NCBI GenBank assembly: GCA_030949705.1
Contig: JAUZSF010000004.1
Span: 17,501-81,500, forward strand
Direction of reading: 5' to 3'
From: Robiginitomaculum sp.
GTDB lineage: Bacteria; Pseudomonadota; Alphaproteobacteria; Caulobacterales; Maricaulaceae
Length of the DNA stretch: 64,000 bases
In this document: one piece after another, positions 53,200 to 61,209 of the stretch
Layout: each line of letters opens with the position of its first letter
Numbering within the stretch: position 1 is the first letter of the stretch
Notes under the pieces: generated by a model
The model's database searches: none
Seen by the model: only the letters and a program-made list of their open reading frames with translations
What the model was told of the DNA's origin: nothing
Made by a program: the position numbers and the translations under genes

Positions 53200-54132
53200 T
53201 TATATGGCGCGTTTTCGCATGGCGATGGCCCCCATGATGAACCCGGCGGCAATGACCAGACCCAACCAGAACTGGGGGGTGGACAGGGTATAGATCAGAC
53301 CGTCCATTTGCACGTCGCCCAAGATGACGTTCAGTACATCGCCGGGCCTCTTGATATTGTAATCCCCGTTTCCAAAGGCCGCTTCCTGCCAGCCGCCAAG
53401 GTGCAGGCCAATCCAGTTGGCGATAACATGAGAGCGCAGGAACATGGATTCGCTCACCATCAATACGATGGGCACAAGGATCGCCCAGAGAAATGGCATA
53501 CGGCGGGCAAAGGATGACACAAACAACAGCCAGGCCAGAATCGGCATGGCCCAGACCATCCACAGCAGATAATGGGCAAAAAAGACAAACCAGCTACGGA
53601 CCATCAACCCCACCGGCCACAGGTCCAGCACCGGGCCACCCTGAAACATCATCATGATGCTGAGATACAGCGCGGAAAACAATTGGGCCGCAATCACCAC
53701 CGCCAGAAAGGCAGCCGGGGCCAATATGAGCGGCGTAAAAAATTTCGCCGATACTTCCTGCCAGTCGGCAACCGGCATGGATTTCCAGAACAGGATCGAC
53801 CGGTCCCGGCGCTCTTCATAAAGGGCGCCCAATAGCGAGAAAAAGATCACAAACGGAAAGGCCACCCAGGTCAGCGCCGTGGTTGCCCAGTATAACAGGG
53901 CAATGGCCGGCGACATTTCGCTGAGATCCCCTTCGGCGGCCAGCTTCATGATGTCGCCAAAATTGTGAATGCCTTCTTGTTCCATACCGCTGGAATAGGT
54001 GACATTGCCCAGCCCAAGGGTAGACAGAATGAGCAGGAGCAGCGTGATCCCGGTCAGGATGAGCGGCACCCTAATATAACCGTTTTTGCCATCCAGCACT
54101 TCGCGTTTAACCAAAGCGGTAAAGGTTTTCAT
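53200..54132 (-). CDS. ABC-2 type transporter permease
   Basis: A 310-residue membrane protein with six hydrophobic segments and a large extracytoplasmic loop. Charged residues precede the first segment (KTFTALVKREVLDGKNGYI). DRSILFWKSMPVADWQEVSAKFFTPLILAPAAF is the short loop typical of ABC-2/YtrC-type subunits. It pairs with the upstream ATPase, whose stop it overlaps by 4 bp, and with a GntR-type regulator. Substrate unknown: related systems respond to cell-wall antibiotics or handle acetoin-like compounds. Confidence 0.86.
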   Translation of the reverse strand: MKTFTALVKREVLDGKNGYIRVPLILTGITLLLLILSTLGLGNVTYSSGMEQEGIHNFGDIMKLAAEGDLSEMSPAIALLYWATTALTWVAFPFVIFFSLLGALYEERRDRSILFWKSMPVADWQEVSAKFFTPLILAPAAFLAVVIAAQLFSALYLSIMMMFQGGPVLDLWPVGLMVRSWFVFFAHYLLWMVWAMPILAWLLFVSSFARRMPFLWAILVPIVLMVSESMFLRSHVIANWIGLHLGGWQEAAFGNGDYNIKRPGDVLNVILGDVQMDGLIYTLSTPQFWLGLVIAAGFIMGAIAMRKRAI

Positions 54133-55004
54133 TGCCCATCTCCTGTCATTGTCGCCACAAAGATATCGGCCAGTCCAAGGCGGCGGGTTTCGCCCAGCTT
54201 GGACAGCTTTTCGCGATCCACATTTTTGAAGACATAGGTGGATTTGCCAAAGGTGGTGCCCGTCATAATGGGGGCCAGGACTCGGGCTTCGTCTTCTTTG
54301 CCCGGCTCCACCATCACTTCGATAAACTGCTGGGTCAGCTCTTCCATATTGGCTTCCAGCACCAATTCACCGTCTTTGATGAACATCACATCGGTGAGGA
54401 TATGCTCGATCTCGCCCACCTGGTGGGTGGTGATGATGACCGTGCGCTCTTCATCGAAATATTCTTCCAGCAGGCTTTGGTAAAACTGTTTGCGAAAGAG
54501 GATATCCAACCCCAAAGTCGGCTCATCCAGAACCAGCAGTTTGGCATCAATGGACATCACAATGGCCAAATGCAATTGCACGATCATGCCTTTGGAAAGC
54601 GCCCTGATTTTTTTATTCAGCGGCACCTTGGTACGGTCCAAAAACTCCATGGCCTTATCGCGGCTGAATTTCGGATGCACAGCGCCCACATAATCCAGCA
54701 CTTCGGATACTTTCATCCATTTGGGCAAGGTTGCCACGTCGGAAATAAAGCAGGCACTTTTCATCAGGGCACTGCGCTGTTTGGACGGATTAAAGCCCAG
54801 CACGCTCAGTTCGCCTTCATAAGAGGACAGCCCCAGCACCGCATTCAAAAGGGTGGTTTTACCGGCGCCATTGGCTCCAATCACCCCGACAATCCGCCCA
54901 AGGGGGATGTCAAAGCTCACGCCTTTTAAGGCGCGAAACTTGCCATAACGCTTGGACAGGTTGCGCGCCTTTACCACCGGCGCTTTTACTTCAGAATCTG
55001 TCAT
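54129..55004 (-). CDS. ABC transporter ATP-binding protein
   Basis: A 291-residue ATPase with one nucleotide-binding domain: Walker A GVIGANGAGKTTLLNAVLG, signature ALSKGMIVQLHLAIVM (LSKGM in place of LSGGQ, common in this family), Walker B LLVLDEPTLGLD, H-loop ITTHQVGEIE. The C-terminal 80 residues are an extra regulatory part. It lies directly after the GntR gene (1 bp) and overlaps the permease gene. Confidence 0.92.
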   Translation of the reverse strand: MTDSEVKAPVVKARNLSKRYGKFRALKGVSFDIPLGRIVGVIGANGAGKTTLLNAVLGLSSYEGELSVLGFNPSKQRSALMKSACFISDVATLPKWMKVSEVLDYVGAVHPKFSRDKAMEFLDRTKVPLNKKIRALSKGMIVQLHLAIVMSIDAKLLVLDEPTLGLDILFRKQFYQSLLEEYFDEERTVIITTHQVGEIEHILTDVMFIKDGELVLEANMEELTQQFIEVMVEPGKEDEARVLAPIMTGTTFGKSTYVFKNVDREKLSKLGETRRLGLADIFVATMTGDGQ

Positions 55005-55005
55005 C

Positions 55006-55374
55006 CTAGCTTCCCTCTTGATTCAGGCTGTTTTTCAACAACTCATCCGCGCTAAAACCCAGCCGCTTTATGGTCGTCAGCACCCGTGGCCATTCCTTTT
55101 CCATAAAGCGCGTGCGTTCCGCATCCAGTATCTTGCGGCGCGCGCCCTCTACCACAAACATGCCCAGTCCGCGGCGTTTTTCTACAAAACCTTCCATAAC
55201 CAGCTCCTGATAGGCTTTTGAGGCAGTGAACGGATTTATCTGCAAATCCGCAGCAACATTTCGAACCGAGGGTAGCGCTTCGCCTTCCGCCAAGGCCCCC
55301 TCCATGATCGCAGTCACGACCTTGTCCTTCAGTTGCCGGTAGATTGGCTGATCATCCGTCCAATCCGGCGTCAT
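55006..55374 (-). CDS. GntR-family (YtrA-type) transcriptional regulator
   Basis: A small regulator of 122 residues: an N-terminal winged helix (DQPIYRQLKDKVVTAIMEGALAEGEALPSVRNVAADLQINPFTASKAYQELVMEGFVEKRRGLGMFV across residues 8-72) plus a short C-terminal dimerisation helix pair, as in YtrA. It has no large effector domain. The start is set at the ATG of MTPDW. It heads the ABC operon and probably represses it by binding the dyad at 55477-55504. Confidence 0.9.
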   Translation of the reverse strand: MTPDWTDDQPIYRQLKDKVVTAIMEGALAEGEALPSVRNVAADLQINPFTASKAYQELVMEGFVEKRRGLGMFVVEGARRKILDAERTRFMEKEWPRVLTTIKRLGFSADELLKNSLNQEGS

Positions 55375-55476
55375 CGCATTTTCCTTTCCAAAAAAGGGGC
55401 GGCAATCCATGCAGACAAATTTGGCATTTTATAAAACCTCTTCAGCGCAAATATCATTGCACACACACAAATTGTG

Positions 55477-55504
55477 TTGGTGTGTTGGTTATGTAGTACA
55501 CCAA
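55477..55504. promoter_or_regulatory. Candidate operator of the YtrA-type regulator
   Basis: TTGGTGT and ACACCAA are perfect 7-bp arms separated by 14 bp. It lies about 100 bp upstream of the GntR start. On the minus strand a -35-like TTGTCA (55513-55518) and a weak -10 fall on either side of, or inside, the dyad, so binding would occlude transcription. Two half-sites about two helical turns apart are the usual YtrA layout. Confidence 0.5.
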
Positions 55505-55654
55505 GTCACAATTGACAAGCCCCTCACGGGAAACTTTTTAAAAACACAGAGACTTAGGCACTCGCCGAATGGCACAAACTTGTATTGTAGTTTACTGGGA
55601 TGGCGAATTGTTAGATTTCAGCGATTTTACGCTAATATGCCCCAAAGGATACCA

Positions 55655-57500
55655 ATGACAAAATTTCCAAATGTGCGCCCGCCATTGATGGCGACGCTGA
55701 CCACCCGTGGCTATAGCGCCCTGACCCCGATTCAAGAGGCCGTCCTGGCCCCGGGTTTGGATGTGGTGGATCTGTTGGTGTCGGCACAAACCGGCTCGGG
55801 CAAGACCGTTGCCTTTGGTTTGGCCCTGGCCCCGACCTTGCTGGGCGAGAGTAACCGCTTTACGCCAACCAAGGCCCCGCTAGCCGTCGTGATCGCGCCG
55901 ACACGAGAACTGGCTTTGCAGGTAAAACGCGAACTTGAATGGCTTTATAAAGAAGCCGGCGCCCGGCTGGCGACCTGTGTTGGCGGCATGGACATGCGCG
56001 ATGAGCGCAAAGCGCTCGGGCGCGGTGCGCATATCGTGGTCGGCACCCCCGGGCGCCTGTGCGATCATATCAAGCGTGGATCCCTTGATATGCGCACGCT
56101 GAAAGCCATTGTGCTGGATGAAGCCGATGAAATGCTCAAAATGGGCTTTCGCGAAGAGTTGGAGTTAATTCTCACCGCCGCGCCCGAAGATCGTCGGACA
56201 TTAATGTTCTCGGCGACCGTGCCAAAAACCATTATTGGCATGACCAAAAAATATCAAAAAAAATGCCGTGCGCGTAAATCCGGCGGCCCAGGCCAAACAA
56301 CATCTGGACATTGAATACCGCGCCTTGACCGTCGCCAAAACGGATCAGGAAAACGCCATCATCAATGTCTTGCGCTATTATGATGCCAAAAACGCCATTG
56401 TCTTTTGCGATACCCGGGTCGCGGTCAATCGCATGACCAGCCGGTTTAATAATCGCGGGTTTTCCGTGGTCTCCCTGTCGGGAGAATTAAGCCAGAACGA
56501 ACGCAGCCATGCCTTGCAGTCTTTGCGCGATGGGCGTGCCAAAGTCTGTATCGCCACTGACGTGGCTTCGCGTGGTCTTGATTTACCAGACCTGGAGCTG
56601 GTCATCCACGCCACCCTTCCCAAAAATGCCGAAGCGCTGTTACACCGCAGCGGACGTACGGGCCGGGCCGGGCGCAAAGGGGTGAGCGTTCTCATCGTTC
56701 CTCAGGCCGGGCGCAAGCGCGTCGAACGCCTGTTCAGCACCGCCAAAATCAAGGCCGAATGGGCCGCGCCCCCTTCTGCCGAGGATGTACTGAAACGCGA
56801 TGATGAGCGTTTATTGGCCGCGCTTACGGTAAGCCCACCAACTGCGGATAACGAGCACGAGATCGTCGGCAAACTGTTAGAAACCCATACCCCCGAACAA
56901 ATCACGACGGCCTTTGTCCGCCAATACCGCGCCGCCTATACAGCCCCCGAAGAATTGCTGCCGGTTGATCGCTATACCTCAAAAGATCGCCACGGTGCCG
57001 ATAGGGGGGAAGACGCAGGTCCGCGCAAAGCACGAGGTCGTCAGGGTTTTGAAAACAGCGTCTGGTTCTCGCTAAATCTGGGGCGCAAGCAAAAAGCAGA
57101 ACCACGCTGGATTTTGCCCATGCTGTGCAAATCTGGCGGCATAAACAAGAAAGACATCGGGGCCATTAAAATCAGCGAAGCCCAAACCTTTGTTGAAATT
57201 GCTGAGGCCGCCGTCGATGATTTTATCACCAAGATCGGCCCGGAAGGGAAAATTGAAAAGGCCATCACCGCTCATCAATTGGACGGCCAGCCAGATTTCA
57301 GCGCCGCGGATTCAAGGCCTCAATACAAGCCCCGGGACAAAGCCACCTATAAAAAGAAATCTGCCAAGCGGTCAGATGACTTTGCACCGGAGCAGCGCCA
57401 GGAGAGCGCCCCCAAGAAAAGCGGTAAAAAACCACACAAGAAAAAAACTCGCCCGCGCCGCCGCCCGGCTGGAAAAAGAGAACGCACAATCCAAGGGTAA
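55655..57500 (+). CDS. DEAD-box RNA helicase (frameshifted in this sequence)
   Basis: An RNA helicase of about 614 residues once one base is removed. The N-terminal RecA domain has Q-motif ALTPIQEAVL, SAQTGSGKTVAFGLAL, APTRELALQV, GTPGRLCDH, VLDEADEML and SATVPK. The second domain has IVFCDTRVAVNRM, ATDVASRGLDLPDLELVIHA and HRSGRTGRAGRKG. A DbpA-type RNA-binding domain (SVWFSLNLGRKQKAEPRWIL, GAIKI) and a Lys/Arg-rich tail follow. The frame breaks at an A8 run (56256-56263); with A7 it reads YQKNAVRVNPAA. A 244-bp AT-rich leader precedes it. The start at 55655 has AAAGGAT upstream; ATG 55637 is an alternative. Confidence 0.9.
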
Positions 57501-57610
57501 GCCAGCGGGGAATGGCGGGGAGAAGCTGATCCGCAGAAAACGTAAAAAATAGCGTTTTCCATCATATTTTGGGCATTTGGGGTACCGGGGCAAGTTCCCC
57601 CCGACAGTCT

Positions 57611-58039
57611 CTAATCCATATCGACCGGGCCGCGACGCCCTTTTTTAATGGCCCCGCGTTTGCTTTTACGATCAAGGCGGCGCCTTTTGGAGCCCAAGGT
57701 AGGCGGGGTTGCGATGCGCCTTTTGGGCACATGGGCGGCTTTACGGATGACCGCAAACAGCCGGTCATGGGCATCTTTGCGGTTTAGATCCTGCGTCCGG
57801 TGGCGATCGGCAAAAATAACGAAGACCCCGTCTTTTGTTAACCGGCTATCGCCTGAGTTCAGAATTTTTGTCCGCACCGGTTCGGGCAAGTTGGGTGAGC
57901 GGGCGACATCAAAGCGAAGCTGCACCGCACTGGCTGTCTTGTTGACGTTTTGCCCGCCGGGACCGCCCGCGCGCACGAAGCTTTCCTGCAGCTCGCTATC
58001 CAGCAGCGCAATAGAATCAGTGATCTTAATCAAGGCCAT
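57611..58039 (-). CDS. arfB: Alternative ribosome-rescue factor / peptidyl-tRNA hydrolase
   Basis: ArfB releases nascent chains from ribosomes stalled without a stop codon. The 142-residue product has the catalytic GGQ loop in FVRAGGPGGQNVNKTASAVQLRFD, followed by a family core (LNSGDSRLTKDGVFVI) and a basic C-terminal tail (RRRLDRKSKRGAIKKGRRGP) that enters the mRNA channel. The start at the ATG of MALIK at 58039 is typical; an upstream in-frame part is unlike the family. It stands alone. Confidence 0.92.
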   Translation of the reverse strand: MALIKITDSIALLDSELQESFVRAGGPGGQNVNKTASAVQLRFDVARSPNLPEPVRTKILNSGDSRLTKDGVFVIFADRHRTQDLNRKDAHDRLFAVIRKAAHVPKRRIATPPTLGSKRRRLDRKSKRGAIKKGRRGPVDMD

Positions 58040-58165
58040 CAGGTGAGCCTTACAAACCCCGCACCCAGATGCCAAGGGTCGAACGAATAATGCAAGAGGT
58101 TCGATAGGAATACCGAACCGAACCCCATGTGCTCAAACAGGCCAAAGGCCGGTAGTGCTAAGAAA

Positions 58166-58337
58166 AACGCCCTCAAGCAGCGAGGCTTGCCGTCGCGATA
58201 GGACAAAATCAAACGTCCTCAAATAGCGAGCTTTAGCGTCGCGCCCTTCGAGGCCGCTTCGCGGCGCCTCAGGGTGAGGAGCACAAAAAAATAAACGTCC
58301 TCAAATAGCGAGGCTTGCCGTCGCGGTAGGACAAAAT
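58166..58337. repeat. Threefold direct repeat
   Basis: Three related copies (58166-58209, 58212-58243 and 58294-58337) begin AACG(C/T)CCTCAA and continue AGCGAGGCTTGCCGTCGCG(G/A)TAGGACAAAAT; the middle one is truncated and diverged. A family A-type hairpin (58245-58279) is inserted between the second and third. Confidence 0.72.
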
Positions 58338-58348
58338 AAAGAAAAAAA

Positions 58349-58424
<76 letters not shown>

Positions 58425-58502
58425 TTAAGGGTTTGGTGCGAACACATTCGCGCCAGGGAGCGGCAACCTAATCACCGCGTGGTCACCAATCAAGAGTTTT
58501 AA

Positions 58503-58982
58503 TCAGCTCTCATCCAGATCGACGTCCAGATCAATTTCTTCGTCATCGGTATCGACCAGGGCATCGGCGTCATCTTCTACACCTTCCTCGGTAAATCCTT
58601 CGGGCAGAGCCGCCGTAGCATCAGGTGCATCGACATCAGCATCCTCGTCATCACCATCAACACCAACGCCAATGATCGGGTTATCCCCGTCCAGTTCCAG
58701 CGATTTGGCCTCTTCCTCTTCGGCGTCCAGACCTTCAATTTCGACCTCGGCCTCATTGGCCGGTTTGGCACCTGCCTCTTCTGCATCCACCGCATCAACC
58801 GGTATTTCGACCTCAGGTTCCAACTCGCGCTTTTTAACCGGTTTGCTGCCGGCATCCGGGTTGTAACTGTGCTCGCATTTGGGGCACACGGCCGGGCGTT
58901 TGTTCAGATCATAAAACTTGGCGGCGCATTCAGGACAGGTTTGTTTTGTCCCAGCATCAGATTTCGACACGATCAACCTCAT
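58503..58982 (-). CDS. FYDLN-acid zinc-ribbon protein (TIGR02300 family)
   Basis: A 159-residue protein: a zinc ribbon (TCPECAAKFYDLNKRPAVCPKC, at residues about 15-36, with the FYDLN motif) followed by about 110 very acidic residues (Asp/Glu-rich, with few hydrophobics, probably disordered). It is widespread in alphaproteobacteria, usually beside aroA as here; the function is unknown. It is divergent from aroA. The N-terminal residues before the ribbon vary from the family and the start is uncertain. Confidence 0.85.
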   Translation of the reverse strand: MRLIVSKSDAGTKQTCPECAAKFYDLNKRPAVCPKCEHSYNPDAGSKPVKKRELEPEVEIPVDAVDAEEAGAKPANEAEVEIEGLDAEEEEAKSLELDGDNPIIGVGVDGDDEDADVDAPDATAALPEGFTEEGVEDDADALVDTDDEEIDLDVDLDES

Positions 58983-59070
58983 GAGTATTCTTGGCGGCGT
59001 CGCTTGCCATGTTCCTGCGCCGCTGTCAAAACGATTTTTTCAGTCATTCAGGTATGAAGTGTAAATTCTT

Positions 59071-60435
59071 GTGTCAATAATCCCCACATCCGCCCACCCC
59101 AGCTTCAGATTACGTGGCAAACTGCGCGTACCCGGAGATAAATCAATTTCGCACCGCGCCTTGATCCTGGGGGCGATAGCTAACGGGCAAACCCCGATAA
59201 CCGGCCTTTTGGAAGGCGAAGACGTGCTGCACACACTGGCGGCCATGCGGGCCCTGGGGGCACAGATTACGCCCGGCGAAGAAACACACAGCTGGGTGGT
59301 TACCGGCATTGGCAATAGTCCGGCAAAAACACCCGATGCACCGTTGGACTTTGGCAATTCAGGCACTGGCGCCCGCCTGTGCATGGGGCTGGTGGCGGGC
59401 CTGGGGATACGCGCCCGCTTTATCGGCGATCAAAGCCTTTCGGGCCGACCAATGAACCGTGTGCTGAAACCGCTGCAAGCATTAGGGATCAAAGTGGATA
59501 GCCAGGACGGCTGTCTGCCGGTTACCATCCATGGCGACGTACCGGTGCCAGCACACAAAACCCAAACCAATATCGCCTCGGCCCAGGTGAAATCAGCACT
59601 GTTGCTGGCGGCCTTGCGCAGTGAAGGCATCACCGAAGTGATCGAGCCAGCCCTTAGCCGCGATCATACCGAACGCATGCTGCGTGCCTTTGGCGCAGAG
59701 GTCCACAGCGAAAACCTGCCCGATGGGCGACACCGGGTATGTTTATCCGGCCCGGCGCACCTGACCGGCACCCCGGTGGCGGTGCCTGGCGATCCATCCT
59801 CGGCAGCCTTTCCCATGGCGGCGGCCCTGTGCATCCCGGACAGTGACATCATCCTGGAAGGGGTGTTGATGAACCCGACCCGCACCGGCTTTATCAAGGT
59901 GGCGCAGGCCATGGGTGGCCAGATCGACATTTTGAACAAACGCGCCTCTGGCGGCGAAGAAATTGCCGATCTTCGGGTGCGTGGCTCGCGTCTGCACGGC
60001 ACCACCACCAATGCAGACATTGTCCCCTCGATGGTGGATGAATTTCCGGCCCTGGCGGTATTGGCGGCCTTTGCTGAAGGAACCACCAAAATGCAGGGCC
60101 TGGGCGAATTACGGGTAAAAGAAAGCGACCGCATCGCCCGCAGCGAAGACATGTTGCGCGGCATGGGGGTCAAGGTGCAAAGCGGCGAAGACTGGCTGTG
60201 TGTCGAGGGCACCGGCGCGGTCTGGGGAGAAAGTGAACAGGTCGCCCCCGTGCCGGTTCGCACCGATGGGGATCACCGCATTGCCATGGCCGCTCTGATT
60301 TTGGGGCTGGCAGCCTTTCGCCGCATAGAGGTTTCCGAGCCCGAATGCATTGCCACCTCTTACCCCGCCTTTTTTGACGACATGCGCCGCCTGGGTGCCA
60401 TCTTCCAAATGCACAAAGAGGGGATGCCATGCTGA
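59071..60435 (+). CDS. aroA: 3-phosphoshikimate 1-carboxyvinyltransferase
   Basis: EPSP synthase, sixth step of the shikimate pathway, joining PEP to shikimate-3-phosphate. The 454-residue product has KLRVPGDKSISHRALILGAIA, GNSGTGARL, ASAQVKSALLLAAL, PGDPSSAAFP, RVKESDR and HRIAM. It resembles the Agrobacterium CP4 (class II) type, but CP4's Ala in GNAAT is Gly here (GNSGT). The start is a GTG at 59071. Its stop overlaps the cmk start by 7 bp. Confidence 0.96.
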   Translation: MSIIPTSAHPSFRLRGKLRVPGDKSISHRALILGAIANGQTPITGLLEGEDVLHTLAAMRALGAQITPGEETHSWVVTGIGNSPAKTPDAPLDFGNSGTGARLCMGLVAGLGIRARFIGDQSLSGRPMNRVLKPLQALGIKVDSQDGCLPVTIHGDVPVPAHKTQTNIASAQVKSALLLAALRSEGITEVIEPALSRDHTERMLRAFGAEVHSENLPDGRHRVCLSGPAHLTGTPVAVPGDPSSAAFPMAAALCIPDSDIILEGVLMNPTRTGFIKVAQAMGGQIDILNKRASGGEEIADLRVRGSRLHGTTTNADIVPSMVDEFPALAVLAAFAEGTTKMQGLGELRVKESDRIARSEDMLRGMGVKVQSGEDWLCVEGTGAVWGESEQVAPVPVRTDGDHRIAMAALILGLAAFRRIEVSEPECIATSYPAFFDDMRRLGAIFQMHKEGMPC

Positions 60436-61061
60436 TTGCCGTTGATGGCCCGCTGGCCTCGGGCAAGGGTACCATCGCCAAGCATTTGGCCAATTGGTAT
60501 CACCTGCCCTATCTGGACACGGGCCTTTTATATCGCGCCTGTGCTTTGGGAGTATTACAGGCCGAACAGGATCCGACCGACGAGGCCGCCGCCGTTAAAA
60601 GCGCCAGAGCGGTGGATCGGGCGGCACTGGATCATTTCCAGTTGCGCTCAGCCAAAGTGGGGGCCGCAGCCTCCAAAGTGGCGGCCATCCCTGCTGTGCG
60701 CCAGGCCTTGATGGATTATCAGCGCACCTTTGCGGCCCAAGATGGCGGCGCCGTTCTGGATGGCCGCGATATCGGCACGGTCATTTGCCCCCATGCGGAT
60801 GTAAAACTGTGGATCAATGCTCCGGCCGAAGTGCGCGCCGCCCGGCGACACAAGGAATTGGTCGAGCGCGGCGAGAAGATCAGCTTTGATGAGGTGCTGG
60901 CCCAATTGCGCGAAAGAGACGCCCGCGATGCCGGCCGGCCCGATGCGCCCATGCGGCGCGCTGCGGATGCGCACTTGCTAAATACCGGGGACTTGAGTAT
61001 AGACGCCGCGTTCGAGGCGGCTCGGCGCATTGTTGATGCGGCGCAGGCTGAACATTCATAA
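60429..61061 (+). CDS. cmk: Cytidylate kinase
   Basis: Cmk phosphorylates CMP and dCMP. The 210-residue product has the P-loop VDGPLASGKGTIAKHLA, the substrate-binding LDTGLLYRA and DGRDIGTVICPHADVKLWINAP, and the lid RDARDAGRPDAPM. The start overlaps the aroA stop. An rpsA leader follows. Confidence 0.95.
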   Translation: MLIAVDGPLASGKGTIAKHLANWYHLPYLDTGLLYRACALGVLQAEQDPTDEAAAVKSARAVDRAALDHFQLRSAKVGAAASKVAAIPAVRQALMDYQRTFAAQDGGAVLDGRDIGTVICPHADVKLWINAPAEVRAARRHKELVERGEKISFDEVLAQLRERDARDAGRPDAPMRRAADAHLLNTGDLSIDAAFEAARRIVDAAQAEHS

Positions 61062-61209
61062 GGACGGGCCAGAGGGCACGTCGTTGGGGATGAAATCCAA
61101 ACAGCTGGCCCGGTGCTGCGCCTGAACACAATCTGTTTTTTGATGTCGCCTAGGCGGCAAGACCACCGGATTCAACCGGCTGGCCTATTTTGCTTTGGAG
61201 CACACTTAT
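61062..61209 (+). promoter_or_regulatory. Leader between cmk and rpsA
   Basis: 148 bp without a gene. It contains CCACCGG/ACCGGCTGG-type stems (about 61161-61185) before the rpsA ATG. S1 autoregulates in other bacteria through its leader; here only the possibility of such structure can be seen. Confidence 0.3.

Noticed and set aside
53011-53517. 168-codon plus-strand frame over the terminator and ABC permease gene
   Set aside because: It crosses the strong terminator at 53135-53162 and overlaps the permease gene antisense.
55411-55654. Translation of the helicase from far upstream (55409)
   Set aside because: The in-frame upstream part passes through the GntR promoter/operator region and has no family match; ATG 55655 with AAAGGAT in front begins the helicase Q-motif region.
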